Shown here one piece after another: positions 14,737-29,068 of a DNA stretch of 64,000 nucleotides. Every line of letters starts with the position of its first letter. Positions within the stretch are counted from its first letter, which is position 1. Made by a program: the position numbers and the translations under genes. Source of the DNA: Apostichopus japonicus (taxonomy: Eukaryota; Echinodermata; Holothuroidea; Aspidochirotida; Stichopodidae); contig NC_092573.1 in assembly GCF_037975245.1 (NCBI RefSeq), positions 421,001 to 485,000 of the forward strand, given 5' to 3'. The notes beneath the pieces are model-generated. The model did not search any database, had not been told where the DNA came from, and saw nothing but the letters and a program-made list of their open reading frames with translations.

Positions 14737-14802
<66 letters not shown>

Positions 14803-14811
14803 TATGTATGT
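14566..14811. repeat. compound TA / TG microsatellite
   Basis: Long TA runs alternate with short GTGTGTG blocks near 14670-14740. This produces spurious Ile-Tyr open frames on the minus strand. Confidence 0.96.
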
Positions 14812-17800
14812 AGTATGTTTAGAAGTATACGTGGTTCGTCCCTGCTAGTGACATGAACAGTTTGATTTTTAGCGGACGAATCTGATCAACCCTTTAGGTG
14901 TATCAACAGTAAACTGACACTGGGTATGGGGGGGGGGGGGGGTGTAGCAGGTGAAATTTACCATCAAGTAACGAAATACGCAACACAAATTAATGTGCAT
15001 TGTGTGAAGTATGTTGTTTAGTATATATGTTTGCGGTCGCAAACATTCCATTGACAACCGGTGGTGATAACTCAAGTGCCACAATTTAGAAAGCTATAAA
15101 CACTTGAAATTATATCGATTTATATTAACGTTTGAACAAATTAAAGGAGTTATATGTATAAATATTTACAATAAATACATAGAACTTCAATACTTACTAA
15201 TGGTGACGGGGGAAAAGCGTTTTGCTACCGCACCTCAGTAACCGAGAGTTACCATGCCAACCGAACTTACAAACGAATAAATTTGGAAACAGAAGTTTCG
15301 GTCTAAATTGTCAAAATATTTGTCACTGCAGCAGAAGTTACAGTATCGGAATGTATAAGTTGGTATGTTTTGTAACTAGTTACTTGTAACTGTTGAAGGT
15401 AACATTTCTTATACGATAAAAGAACACCGTGCATAGTGGGGGTAAAAACGGATCGCCTGTGGCTATCGCTATTGTTGCGATGTAGTAGCAGCTATGCGAA
15501 AATAGCACGGATGTTTCAATATTAATTAAGGGATACGAACAATATTAGTTGCGAAAATGCCTCTGTGAATTCAGTTTGAACTTTGGGTCAATGGATATGA
15601 CGAAATTTCGAAACCTTACAGGTATAGTAAAAACGTCACTTTTGACCTGTTGTTGAGCAGTCAGAATACTAAGTTTTGAGAACTTTGAAGCATACTAGCT
15701 ATACATGCTATATGTGTTGCCCTCTCATTTGGAAAAAAAGCGAGCGATGATTACTTGGACAAATTAATAAACAGAAGGGATGAAGGTAGGTGGGTGAAGG
15801 CTCGATGTTGAATGTAGGGGGGGGGGGGTAGGGGTGCTTCAAATGAGGAGAACGTAAAGGATGAGGGCAAAATGACACACTAAGCTATATATTAGATTAT
15901 TCAGACATGGCACATTATTTACGTTACCACCACCATATAGCTTTGGCTATAAACTGATTATCATGCGTCAGTTCGCTGCATCTCCGTGAGCGCAATTTTC
16001 GTTTACCTCGAACATTTTGAAAAGCCACATTGATCAAAGAGAAACCATGATGATAATCATTATTGATCAACTTCACCCCATCCCTCCGCCCACCCCCCCC
16101 CCCCTCCCCCTTTCCCAACGAAAATCTAAGCTGCTTGTTTGGTATGCTCAAATCATTATTATCAGTAGGTCAAGCTTTCCCTGATTATAACAAAGGAAAC
16201 GAAAGAATGAAAAAGAACAAAAAGCTTATTCCCATTTTAATTTTTTGGTAAGCTTTCGATGCAAATTTCCCCACCAAAAATTGAAAGCAATGAAGGATTT
16301 ATACTAAGAGCACATTATATACATATATTTTACAAACTCCACGCATTTTGTACATAAATGAAAAGAGCGTTTGTATATACCGGCACTGAGAGTTGTGATA
16401 ATGGGGATGTTGAAATCCTTAACGTAATCAATTTAGTTTCTATTAAATTCACAACATTGTTAGCTTCGTTTGTCCGTCTTTGGTATCCCAAACATTCGCT
16501 GCTGGCTCGATCTCCTGCAATTGCGGTTTCTTATCTTGGTACGCACCACGTGATGTCTTACGTCATAGGAAATTCATCCCTCATAGCGAGCATTCTTACA
16601 ATCTAACAGAAGACGCTACGCGCTTATTATATTCTATGAATGGATTAGTTCATTGCACTGATAGTGTTCCTTGTATATTCATGTCCATCCGCCGAGGATG
16701 ACTAACGGCTCGTCACGGCTGCTAAGACACGATCTGACGTCAGAGGTAACGAACCAATAGAAACAGTCAAAATTAACAAGATAATTGATCAACTAATAAG
16801 TTGATAAGGCTTAAACATTTGTGCTGATATGATGAAGGGCGCTGAGTTTTCAATTATTTTTGGCCGACGTTATATATAGGGCTACTCCCTTATAACTTGA
16901 ACGTGCTTCGGTGCTGCTCCTTACAACTTTTTGAAATACTTGGAGGCCACTTGGAAGGGGCTTTCTGTATCTTTAAAATGACTCGGATACACATCAAATT
17001 CAATTCATCAACGAACAGCGGTCAACTCCATTTCTTTGCGAGCCGAGCAGCCTACATAAGGGATCACGATTTTTAAAATAAAATATTATGATACAGAGTA
17101 CAGAAAGCATTCCCCCCCCACCCCTTCCCGATGGCTCATTATGTAAGAGCATGTATAGGTACACCTTTTGGCAGACCTGCATTTTTTAGTTGACTTCGCC
17201 ACATTCTGGTACTACACAAAATAAAAGATAACGTATTTGGATACGTTGCCTGTTACTTTAATACACTGAATTAGTACCATCAGGCGTGTAGTAAGTTCGC
17301 GGGGTACTAGTAATTACATTCTATAGTTTTCAGGAATTTGCACTCACACTGCATGGTACTTATAAAGATCCTTTTTTTTTAAAGAACATTTTTGAAATCC
17401 ATTACGGTGTACATTAGTTGAACATTACACAATGTACTCTTATCCGTACTAAACGCCTTGTTCTAGTACTCGTACTCATACAAAGGGAATTCTATACTTG
17501 TACGCATGTATAGTCTCTTACTGATCCTGGTTTACTCGTTTTGCAAGCCTGATTCGCAAGCAAGGAAGACGAAATTTCCAGCAAAAACTACAGAAGTTTG
17601 CCAAAACAATTTTTGTCTCACTATGCAGTAGATGAATCGATTAATGGACATAGTAAGTCGAATCAATCACATGATTTTTACCACATAGATCGCTTAGCCT
17701 ATAGTTTGCTTTGAGGGACACCCGGTTATGTCTAAAAATTACATGACTTGAGCAGGATCATACAAAGTTACAACCATATAAAAGTGCGGTATACGTTTTG

Positions 17801-20800
17801 ATTGAAGCCCGCGTAATGAATATCTATGATTTCTTGTATGACTTGTCGTAGTTTGGTGCAAACATTCACCAGTGAACATATATAACCGTTACGCATGACT
17901 CTCATAACTACCGTACCTAACTTAGTGGTAATATGACGTTCATGCACATTGGAACCGGTGTAACATCGCACTGTTATACCCGGGGGATTCATTGCACGGG
18001 GGATTCATCGCACTGTTTACCCGGGGGGGGGGGATGATCTACCCGGGGATGACCTAATGTGTTTATTACATTCCTCGTGCAGTCTATTGTAACTATATAA
18101 GTTGACACGAGGACTGGTATATTTGTAACTGCATTTTAATCCAATATCTTGAAACACAAGACGGTACGGGTTATACAGTACTGTCAAATCAAAGATAAGA
18201 TACATTTCAATATCTTATAATCTATAATGAACAATACTGCTGGTCTTTTTCATTGGTGTACTGTCCTCAGTCGTTCTATTTTAAATGCCATGAAAAAAAA
18301 ATACACTGCTCTTTAGATTCTCTCCGGCGATTTTTATGCTAGTTAAGAATACCACCTGCCCCCTCACCCACGCCCCCCCCCCACGTGAAAGCTGATAAAC
18401 TCTATAGGGATATTCTAAACTGTTATACTAGCAATTTTGATACGATGCCATGCTTATCACTTCTTTAAAACAATTTAAAAAAGAACGGGAGAGGCGAGGG
18501 GGGATGTTACAAAACTTCTCTCCTGATTCATGAGGAAAGCCACCATAATTAAAATTTACATCTGTTTAAATCTGTATATATTTAACAACACGCGAAATAT
18601 TAGCCGCATGTTTTATATAACTTGGACGTTCGGGACGGCTATCGGGGTGAGTGCGTAGAAGGCATGCAGGTTACCATTACAGTCATTTTGATCGATTTTT
18701 GTTGACGATCTCTACGAGACATTCCGCCGTATAGTTCTTAATTATGTAGAATGATGTCGTCTGTATGTATGGCTCCCATATGTCGATGCTGTATTTCAAA
18801 CTGACAGATCTTTTCGAAAATTTTGAAATCTCCTGCTACGTAATCAGTGACGAAACAGTATCAATTTATCGACTGAATCTGACATTAGGTATAAATGTCG
18901 AAACAATGAAAGCGAGAAACTATTGTCACCTGGGGAGCGCGTGAGGTATTCTTGTAGAAACTTCGTGATGTAGTATTCCTGTCATTGGCGCCTTCTCCGT
19001 GTGGTTGGTTGACTGAAGGTATCGGTTACATTGACCCACACGATAGAATACATACCTGGAAAAAAATTGACAGTATCAAAATCTGGTGAAATTATAACCG
19101 GTTTGGATTATGTTCTGAATTGGCAAGGAAGACTCACTCTCTCGTTTTATCAATCTTCGCAACTGTTTAAACATTAAAGAAACATGTTACGTCACCATGT
19201 TAAGGCACCGAATTCAGTTTAATGCGAACATATATACCATTACAAATCACTGCCAAAAGTCCACGTTATAACTCTATACCACTTTCAATTGGTGAGAATT
19301 GTTTCTAAATATCTGAGGTTCATTTGAAAGTGGCTGGACATCTTAGTCTAACACAGAGACCTTTACGTCATTTCCTGAGATGCAACATCAAACTCAATAG
19401 GAAAACGTTAATAATGTTTATGGCCTAAAATTAGATGTTGTTTTACAATGTTTAAAGGACAAAGGGTGTTGCATGTCATCCTCGGGTGCTCTTTAGTATT
19501 ATGATCTTCAAAGAGAATATGTTGTCATAGTTATTGTAATTTATAACACAATGGATAAACTTAAACATTTAGAACTATATTCATGTGCCGATATCATCAT
19601 CATCATCATCAACTTTAGCCTTAAAGGAGCTTTCCAGATATTGAGCGCACTTTAAAAGCTCAATATGTTGAACAACGGAAGGGCTATACTAAGCGTTACT
19701 GTACAGCGTTCACGTTCTTAATTTTTTTCATGGATTATGACATATAAAGTCTAATATTCTGCCGAAATTCACCCTTTAAGTCTTCATCATTATTAATCAT
19801 GTGAGAAGCATCATTTTTAGTTGACTACGGTACAGCCTGTTAGTATACAATACAATATGGTTACCGTGAAAAATATAATATATTTGGTAATCTGTTATCT
19901 GCTACTTTAGCCCACCGATGATCGACGAATTATGTAAATACTGCAAAGGTTTGTCAATGTTAAAAACAAACACAAACAACACTACAAAAATCAATATAAG
20001 GGGCATCCATTCATTTTTTTTCGTTTCCTTTTTGCATTTGATCTATAGGATTATACCTCGTTTGTATATGCTATAGTATATAATATCCAAATAGTTATAA
20101 CCAGATACATATCTTAGTTAGAATTTGACACGTACATAATTATTCGACAATATCAATCAAGTCTTGGCCAGAGTGTCTCAAAGTGACATCTCTACATACC
20201 ATTAGCAATTTCAGTCAACCAGGTGGAAAGCAGGTGAAAATACGTCTATTTGATTTTAGCGTTTTACCTCAGTCAGCTGTTTCAACAATGAGCATATATG
20301 TTAACCATTTATGTGTAATACGCATGCGTCATTTAAAAAGAAACTTCTAAGAAACGGTCGAACAGAATATAGTGTCCTTCAGGATGTAACAGTGTTATTT
20401 TATGGTATTCCTCGTGCGCCTTCCTTAGTCAAATTGTTAAGATGTAGGCTATACCTCATAGCGCTGAGCCTAATTGTGCTCGAACACCAGACAGGGGGAA
20501 TTGTACCTTGTAGTTGTACCAGGGAACTTTTTTCGATAACAAATTCTTGGTCGTATTCACTTTCAAACACCAGTTGCAGTTAGGTATCTTCCGCCACGAT
20601 TCTTACACATGAATTCGATTTATGTTGTACTAACATCAAGTATATACTGCAGCCTGTATGGTACTTCCAAGTTTATTGATTGAACACGGGATCATGGCAA
20701 AATAAGTAGACCCTTCTCTCCTAGCCGCCCCTCCACCCCCCCCCCACACACACAACACATATGTTTATTTATGGATCTTTTCACGGAGTGAATCAAGTTC

Positions 20801-21443
20801 TAGTGATGTCTGCAGCTAATTTGGTCAGCACGTTGCTACAGTATAATATTTGCTTGTATACCTCCCAAACGTAAACCCTACATTCTATAGAATTTATCGC
20901 TGATATCAAATAATATTATCGATCGAGGTACAGCTGCATGATTAGCAGTGGTCAAAACCTTACGTCAGAAAATGACCTAAAATCTTGTCAGATGGCTAGA
21001 CAGGTGGGCCACATGTGTCCTGATCAAGGGGTATAGATGATGGACAGCCTGCAAATTTATAAAACAAAGACATAATTAAATTATGAAACAGCCATGACCT
21101 CCTTTTTAAAAATATTTTGTTAGTAATTGCCTCAAAATATTTGCCCCGCGAAGCGATTAAAAACATTTTTATACTTTTAAATGACGCAAAGGACCATGCA
21201 TGAAGTCAGGTGTTCAGATTACTGGTCAGTTGGAAATAACATCGTCCATTCCCTACATACCAAACCAGACAATTATGCGGTCAAATTAAGTTCAATATAT
21301 ATCTAAAATGTAAAATTTGCGGTTTCATTTATACTTCAATTCGATGCAGCGTTTTGATCAATTAGAACCGAATCCAGAACGGCAAGGTTTTCTCTCATTT
21401 CATTCACTTTAAATGAACGCTATCTGCCCATCTAACCCATCGC

Positions 21444-21490
21444 TAACACCAACACCAACAACATCAGCACCAACACCAACATCAACACCA
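21444..21490. repeat. AACACC-type microsatellite
   Basis: Imperfect tandem AACACC, AACAAC and ATCAAC hexamers. Confidence 0.85.
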
Positions 21491-23917
21491 AAAATATCTC
21501 ATTTAAAGGTAGTAATCTTCAGGTTATAGTTTAGTTTAAACAAACCTGTGGACCTGTTAACGTATGTCGTTTATGCGAAATTTTGCACTTCCGTCAAAGG
21601 GCTTCTTCTTCGTGCCCACCTGGATGTGTCTTGCCTTCAACAGAAGGAGGGGGGGGGGGGTGGGGGCGGATTTACGTGAAGAAGGCTGTTCATTTCGATG
21701 CCATGAACGAAGGAGATATGATGAGTATCATAAGACAATTTTTTTGCCATTTCCTATTTAATATTTTCACATCGGAAATTTGTACTTAGGGTGTACTTAG
21801 TTTTGAAGAAAAGACAATTAAAGTAATTTATATGAAAAAGGAAATTTAGACTTATTTCCGTTCGGAGGAAACCGCAACGATTAAATCAGTCGAAATTTGT
21901 ATTTCCGTACAAGATTTTAAAATTAAATCAAGAAATTCAGTGAAATGAGATTCGTCTTTTGGGAGTTCAATTATACAGCCAAGTTTCTGTGTTTCACTCG
22001 GCCCAGGCGCTATTCTGCTGCCACAATCGTCGATGTTTACAACAATTTAAAGCAGTTGGTTCTATTTGCAACCAAAAGTCCCTGCTTATAAATTCAAAAT
22101 TTAAGCATGAAATTCTCTCCAAAACGGGGAAATTTTGCTTTCACTTCAGGGTGTATAGGGTAAGAATGGGGCTATATTCAGATGTTGTAACGTGAGACTC
22201 TTTATATCTTTATACTTAAGGCTTACTGAACAATAAATGCACAAGTATATGCATGCAAACAAACGGTGAACACTGTCAGACAAAATAGTAAAATTGCAAG
22301 GACTAAAAACCCAAATAATAGTCACTGCGATTTTTAATATTTTAAAGAAAACGCCCCTATTATCACTATATACTGAAGTGTTGTTTACTGGGAAGTTTTA
22401 TGATGCCATTATAATTTGTCTCAAATTGCTGTGCGCTTGCGTGATTTATCCAACATTTACGTGCCAGTATCATTATCAATGATGGCGCTAGAGGAATGTT
22501 GACTGTCTCATATACATGCATGCATGTAACTTTAAATCAGTTACGACGCATTTCTAAAGCTTTATGTAATGGAATGCGCAAGAGGCAAAAATTCACACAA
22601 ATTTCCGAAATGTTGACAACAAAATTCATTTTATCATTGCGAAACAACAAACAATTATATTCTGCCCCAGTTACCTAATAAATTCATCTGATTCAATTAC
22701 GATGGGTTAGCTGAAAAACACGAGGACCAACTATTTTGTAAGGTTGTGGCAAGGTCACAGCGTCTACGTTGGAAAGGCTCAACTATGCCAAAGATAAACG
22801 CCGTAATACATAGTAAACTCTCTATATGCAAGCCAAGAAGGGGGAAGTGAGCAACAGGTATTTGACAATTGATCAAAACAAAAGGAAAATTGAGCCATAC
22901 TTGAAATATCACAGAATTGGTAGAGCATTTGAAGAATGTAGCATCACGAAATACTCAGCAAGGGGTAAATGCGTTTTACAATGACTCGGTTCCAAATTCT
23001 GTCGACATTAGTTGAATATATTTTAACCCTATATTAGATAACCCCTACAGATGACGGAGCATTTGGAACCTTAGGTGCACCAGTTGTGCACCTTATGTGC
23101 TCCGAGGTCAAACGGTGTATACACATGCGATCCGCGCTGTCCCCAGTGAGCTCCATAAAAATTTTACATTAGTAACCCCCCCCACCCACCCGATGCGGCA
23201 CCCCTTCCCTCAAACTCCTCTTTCTTCCCGCGCCCATGACGCTATTGAACACTGATGGAAATCGATCAAGTTAAACTCTCTGCACCTGCATGCTCTTCGG
23301 GCCACCGTGAACATTGCGCCCGTTAAGAAAAACCAAAGAAACGCACTAATTTTTCCTTTGCGTTTACAGCTTTTTCGACGGAATGTAGTAGAGCAAATAT
23401 TCCAGTGTCAGTCATGATACTGTACATTATTACGCTGTTTCCTGACTAATCCGCAAGCTTTTATGTTTGTAACGCTTTGTGATTGATGTCTTGCTCAGCA
23501 GCTGTTTTTCTTTATAAAATGAAACCTGCAGTTTCCAGACATGAGTACATCAGATGAGGCAACTCATGCGTCTGGAAGAAGAACATCTTTGTACCTGGTT
23601 TCATAAGTCTCATTAAATATGATATCCAGGTAACAATATGAAGTTTCTTCTATGACGCATGCTTACGTCACTGGCAACGTTGTACGATACTCTACAACAA
23701 CCCACGGAGCTTCAGGTTGCATTCTTTGTGAGATATCAAAAGTAAGTTTTAACCTGGAGTAAACCGCAACACGCCAGTCTAAATATAAGTTTTATGTTTC
23801 TCTGAAAGTGAAACTCTGTTATTGCGAACTTTATGTAAAGTTGAAATCGTTTTACATGAGAACAGGTATCAAACGTTTGATCACTGTACATATAACTTCA
23901 GACAATTTTCGTCATCG

Positions 23918-24661
<744 letters not shown>

Positions 24662-25192
24662 CATTTTGATCTGTAAATATACGCCTATGTTATTTTAAAC
24701 AATGAATGACTTCAAGCCAAATGAAGAAACCAAAACATGACCCAGTAGAAGGAATATTTGTATTCGATATACAATATTGGCCCATATACAGGTTTTTGTA
24801 ATTATATGCTGGCTCTAAACGAAACTGATATTGGTCTGTGGTTACTGTCCTAGTGTTAACTGTAGGTTGCCATATCACCAATGTCATTCCCAAAGTTACA
24901 TCACACCTGCTGTGCAGGTGAAGTGAAAACAATTCGAAACGAGATGACGAAATTATTTCCCGTAATTGTGGTTTGAAGATAGGTGTAAACAGCATGAACT
25001 TCCGAAAAGAGAATTGTTTCTCCTTATCATCCAAGTCCAACTCTTATAAAATGATCTGAGTCAGATAAGTCAAAATGGACATACCGTTAGCTAGGATCGT
25101 AATATCGAACCAAGTTTATCATATACTACAGTGTTATACATGTTATTCCCCGGTACGTGTTAGTAACAATATAACAATTGTATTTATTATAT

Positions 25193-25196
25193 GTAT

Positions 25197-25240
<44 letters not shown>
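25193..25240. repeat. TA microsatellite
   Basis: TA dinucleotide run with one internal AAA interruption. Confidence 0.93.
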
Positions 25241-25242
<2 letters not shown>

Positions 25243-25340
25243 TGCACGATGTAATACGACAATCCCATCGTCATCGGAATATCGGGGATGTGTCCCCTGC
25301 GGTATCGCTGTTTCATATAAGCCTGCTTACGCCATAAGTA

Positions 25341-25386
25341 TTGTGTGTGTGTGCATGTATGTGTATGTGTATATGTATGTGCATAT
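25341..25386. repeat. GT / GTAT microsatellite
   Basis: GT repeats followed by GTAT and GTGTAT units. Confidence 0.85.
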
Positions 25387-27032
25387 CTCCCCACCCCCCC
25401 CCCACACACATGCTGACTAACATATATAATACTAAGAGAAAATATAACCAGACAGAAAAAAAACTTCTGATACCTATACTTACGAACCCCCCATCAAGCC
25501 CGAGAATATTTAATTCGACCCTATTCGACCCCACTGCGAGGACAACTGCACACGTCAACCAATGTATTTTGTCTCATGTTGTGTAAAAGGGCGCGATTAG
25601 GTCAATGTTTTTTAAGCGTTTGGGGGTAAGAAGGCTCTTGTGGGTAAAAAGACTGCAGATTGATTAGAGCAAGATGTGTTTTTCTTTCAATTCTAAGCTC
25701 ATCTTAATTTTAGAGATTTTGTATTATTCAATCCTTCCAATTTCGGTAAACTCAAATGCAAGGGATATGCATGAGGGGAATTTCAGTGTTTTCATAAGAA
25801 TATTTCGCATAAAAATGTAGAAAAGAATTCCTTTATGATAGACACTGTAAAAAATAATATCGCATAATTTAACAAGAACGTGTTTCGATTTTTTTTTGGG
25901 GGGGGGGGCGGCGGCGCCGGCTATATTGGTTGACATAGCAAAACAATATCAATTATAGCCTATTAAATGTATACCATCATAGCAGAGGTGTACATATAGC
26001 CTAAGCTGCTGCCTACTGTGCATACAAGAACAGGGGCTGAAATCGTTATTGTTATTAACTGAAATTGATGCTCATTACTTTCGGCTTATTGGGAATTCTG
26101 GATGAAAGGAGAAACATTATTATAGGCTTGGTTCAGGGATACTCTCAAGTACCCTAAATTAATGATATGGCATATACAAAGGCATACTGCAGATTGTATT
26201 GCGAAACCGCACCCTCGGTGTGAAACAAACCTATCATCGAGATATGCCAAGTCGATAGTTTTTCTTTCATAGATATTGACGAAACTCCGGAATCAGGGAA
26301 TTAAAGTGTCCATTTTCTTTCAGACAACTTTGAAATTCTTCCTCAGGCAAGCCAATCCCATAGACGTCACTAAGTCGTGTAAATACCATCAAAATTCTAC
26401 AAATTACGTGACGTTTTCTTAAAACGTGAAAGTTTGGACTGCCGGGAGAGCTTTAGACCTTGGGAGAGCTTATACGTCACAACTTCCCCGGCAGTCACCG
26501 ACCTAACTTGGACAGGTCAAATAAGTTATTAACATGCTTTCCCTTGAGATGACAAAACTACATCAAAAATTATCAACCAGAATCATCAAAATGACGTTTT
26601 TTAGTTATCAAAGATGGATTCAGATTTGATTTCTTATGTAATCATTGTTAGGTCAAAGTTATTTATTCTTTGGTGGTATTTTTTTATTTTTGATAAGAAA
26701 GGTCATCCCAAACAGTACTTAGTTTTGAAGGTTATTCGCTTCGCCCAATACATAACGTGCTAAACAGTATATGTTATTCAACAAGCCTGTTTAAATTTAT
26801 CCTCAAAGCGTTCTCCTCGCTAGAATATCTGTAATTGTTTTATTTATCACTTTTCCAATGCCTGTGAATGAATCTATTGGCTTTTTATTTAAATTCTGAT
26901 CACTGGAAAGCACAATTAAAAAGCAATATCGATGAACCCCTTAAACACCACTGTACAAAAGTGACCCCAATGTGTTTTCCCATATATTCTTGTGTGGTAC
27001 TCGTGTAAAAGTTTTAATTTGGGGCAATCATG

Positions 27033-27277
27033 TATGTTTGTATGTATGTATTTTAGATCCTCCTGCAAGCAGGAACTCGCGAAGAAGCCTTATTGGCTTA
27101 TCAAAGCCGCAAGCTGACCGAAGTCAGTCTCTTACATTCATATTTGACGTCCATGATTATGAATTGACAATTGTCAACAACTTTGTAACTGGACGATATA
27201 CATTAATCTTGGAGTGACTCGAACCGGGGACATTATGATTGGAAGGCACCGGCGTTAACCACTGAGCTAACACTCCG
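27033..27277 (-). mobile_element. tRNA-derived SINE with target duplication
   Basis: On the minus strand the element starts CGGAGTGTTAGCTCAGTGG, containing an A-box, and about 50 bases later has the B-box GGTTCGAGTC. This is the split promoter of a tRNA-derived SINE. A body of about 150 bp follows, and the 3' tail consists of ATAC-type repeats near 27033-27052. A 7-bp direct repeat, AATCATG, flanks it at 27026-27032 and 27278-27284. Acceptor-like ends GGAGTG and CACTCC could pair, but the T and anticodon arms do not, so this is not a functional tRNA gene. The family name is unknown to me. Confidence 0.85.
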
Positions 27278-27488
27278 AATCATGACCATGTTATGCTCTA
27301 TGGTACATACTTTTTTATCAACAGGTTCGCAAAATACAAAATTCCTTTACAAGACACCCCAGGAGAAATATCCCATGTATAATCGGGGATGGTCACTGTC
27401 ATTTTGGTGACCTTTATACTCACAGTATATATACGGTGTACGAACTGTATTGTACCACAGACTGTTAACTTTTAACAACTTATGTATT

Positions 27489-27490
<2 letters not shown>

Positions 27491-27525
<35 letters not shown>
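27491..27525. repeat. TA microsatellite
   Basis: Uninterrupted TA dinucleotide run. Confidence 0.93.
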
Positions 27526-27529
<4 letters not shown>

Positions 27530-27710
27530 CATTCGCATAAGACGATTAAGAATGACTGTCAATCTGATGTAATTATGTTTAATTGTTATGACGTCATCAC
27601 TGTCGTAATGCAAGGGCAACTAGGGCTTAGTTGGAGTTTAGTTAGCAATTGCACCATGATTTTCACATAAAATCTGTTAGCGGTTTCTTTTTTATAAGTT
27701 CTGCTCTATC

Positions 27711-28051
27711 CAGAGGCAAAGCATTAGGCGTTTCATTGAACCAGGGCCCACGATGACCAGGGGCCTCCAAGGGATGGTTAATAAATGTTGAGCCAACGGA
27801 CCACAACTGCCAGTTTACGGTTTTGCATGAATAATTGAGTTTTATTTCAATAGCAACTGATTTTCTATAGTTGACAAACTACCCAGTTCAATGCCAGATC
27901 GTATACGTAGTGAAGTTTCTCTAATGTTACATTTAATGTTCTTATGTTACATTTACGCCTTTGCGCCAAGTGCACTTTCGATGAAGTAAATCGGGATGAG
28001 CCCATCTCTCACTCTTGAACCAGGGCCCCTCAAATCCTAGCTTCGCCACTG
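27711..28051. mobile_element. short non-autonomous hAT, 341 bp
   Basis: The left end reads CAGAGGCAAAGCATTAGG. The right end, read as reverse complement, is CAGTGGCGAAGCTAGG, an imperfect inverted repeat of hAT type. The flanks GCTCTATC (27703-27710) and GTTCTATC (28052-28059) match at 7 of 8 positions, consistent with an aged 8-bp target duplication. GGGCCC blocks lie inside each end. There is no coding capacity. Confidence 0.78.
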
Positions 28052-28347
28052 GTTCTATCCGTCTTACTCAATGGAGGCCATTCTGCGGATTAGCCTTTTC
28101 CATCCACGAACCCCTATATGGGAGAATGAAGATACGTTCACGTACAACACGACATAGGACGTATCACCAATGTACACAGCGCCACCATAAATTGAGGCTG
28201 CGGCCATGGCCAGGAAAACATCGGTTGTCTTTGATCAAGATGACGCTCTCAGACTAATTGTGACTGTCTTGGCCGCTGGTCAAAATTGTAAAGTGTTCAA
28301 TGATCCGTTTGGGCTTTACGTACCCGAACTTTTCCACGGACCGTAAG

Positions 28348-29060
28348 CAGGGGCGTCGTGCGAAAATAAATTTTTGGGGGGCCCGTGAGCAGGTGATGAC
28401 TATCTTAGCGGAGCGCCACCACAGGTTGGCGCGCAGCGTACAAGACAATTTTTCGTCTGGCAGACCCCTCAGATTGCAGGAAACGGCACTTCCCGTGCCT
28501 TATGGCAGTAAGCAACACCCCTAAAATTGATAAAAATTTCCGGCAAAATTTTATTTTGGGAAATATTCTTGAAGGAAGTGATAGCCAATTCCAATTTACC
28601 AGTTTACCAATTCCTCGTCTCCCAGAAGCGCCCAAAATTTAAGAAATCGAGACATTTTTGTGTTGGCTGATCCATGATCGCCGCCCATGCCCGTGAGAAG
28701 TGGTGACTGGGTGAAGAAAAAGCTATGCCGTTTGAAAACATGGGCCCCAGAAAAAGCGAAAGTAACGAAACCTAAGGTAAAACGTGCGATAACGAAATGA
28801 TTATTTTCCAGGTTAATTGTGACTGTATTTGAAATGATTTTTATTATTCATTTTTTTTCGAAACTACCTATCCCGAATGGCATTACTAATCCCGATATGT
28901 CGTCTTTGAGGTGTGTGGAAATCAAAGAGCAATTGACTATTTAGTCTACTTTTCGATTTCGAAAACACTTTTTTTTTTAAATTATGATTTTTTTTATGAC
29001 ACCTTTGACAAAATTGGGGGGGGCCTGTGCCCCCGGGACCCAATGGGCACGACGCCACTG
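28348..29060. mobile_element. outer hAT element carrying a nested insertion
   Basis: The left terminus reads CAGGGGCGTCGTGC. The right terminus, as reverse complement, is CAGTGGCGTCGTGCCC. A perfect 8-bp duplication, ACCGTAAG, flanks the element at 28340-28347 and 29061-29068. The interior is interrupted by the smaller repeat at 28390-28689, so the outer element minus its insert and one duplicated site is about 405 bp. No transposase is encoded. Inverted ends and duplication are seen directly; hAT class is from the 8-bp duplication and terminal sequence. Confidence 0.9.
28390..28689. mobile_element. inner hAT-like insertion nested in the outer hAT
   Basis: This 300-bp segment is flanked by a perfect 8-bp repeat, CCCGTGAG, at 28382-28389 and 28690-28697, all inside the outer element. 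Its right end GATCGCCGCCCATG is identical to the right end of the 4455-5559 hAT. Its interior shares the AGCGGAGCGCCACCA and GTTGGCGCGCAGCGTACAAG blocks with that element. The left end starts CAGGTGATGACTATC and aligns with an internal position of the longer copy near 4505, so the two copies differ at the left terminus. Confidence 0.85.
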
Positions 29061-29068
29061 ACCGTAAG

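Larger units (their letters stand above)
12391..23917. other. long gene-free stretch
   Basis: No gene can be supported. It contains TA microsatellites at 13526-13628 and 14566-14811, an AACACC array at 21444-21490, and poly-G or poly-C runs near 13159, 14927, 15817, 16087, 18024, 18373, 20736 and 21649. Open frames are at most about 130 codons and are mostly dinucleotide-repeat translations. Unrecognised exons of a large gene cannot be excluded. Confidence 0.55.
24662..27025. other. gene-free stretch
   Basis: No supported gene. It contains a TA run at 25193-25240, a GT/GTAT run at 25341-25386, a poly-C run near 25393 and a poly-G run near 25899. The rest shows nothing I recognise. Confidence 0.55.

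Noticed and set aside
14566-14799. Minus-strand Ile-Tyr repeat open frames
   Set aside because: They come from the TA/TG microsatellite. The same applies to frames at 7510-7740 and 13371-13766.
16358-16701. Two overlapping plus-strand frames of 73-82 codons
   Set aside because: No motif, no splice partners, and overlapping frames of equal length suggest chance.
27211-27277. Possible functional tRNA gene on the minus strand
   Set aside because: A and B boxes are present, but the T arm and anticodon arm do not pair, and the sequence continues into a SINE body and tail.
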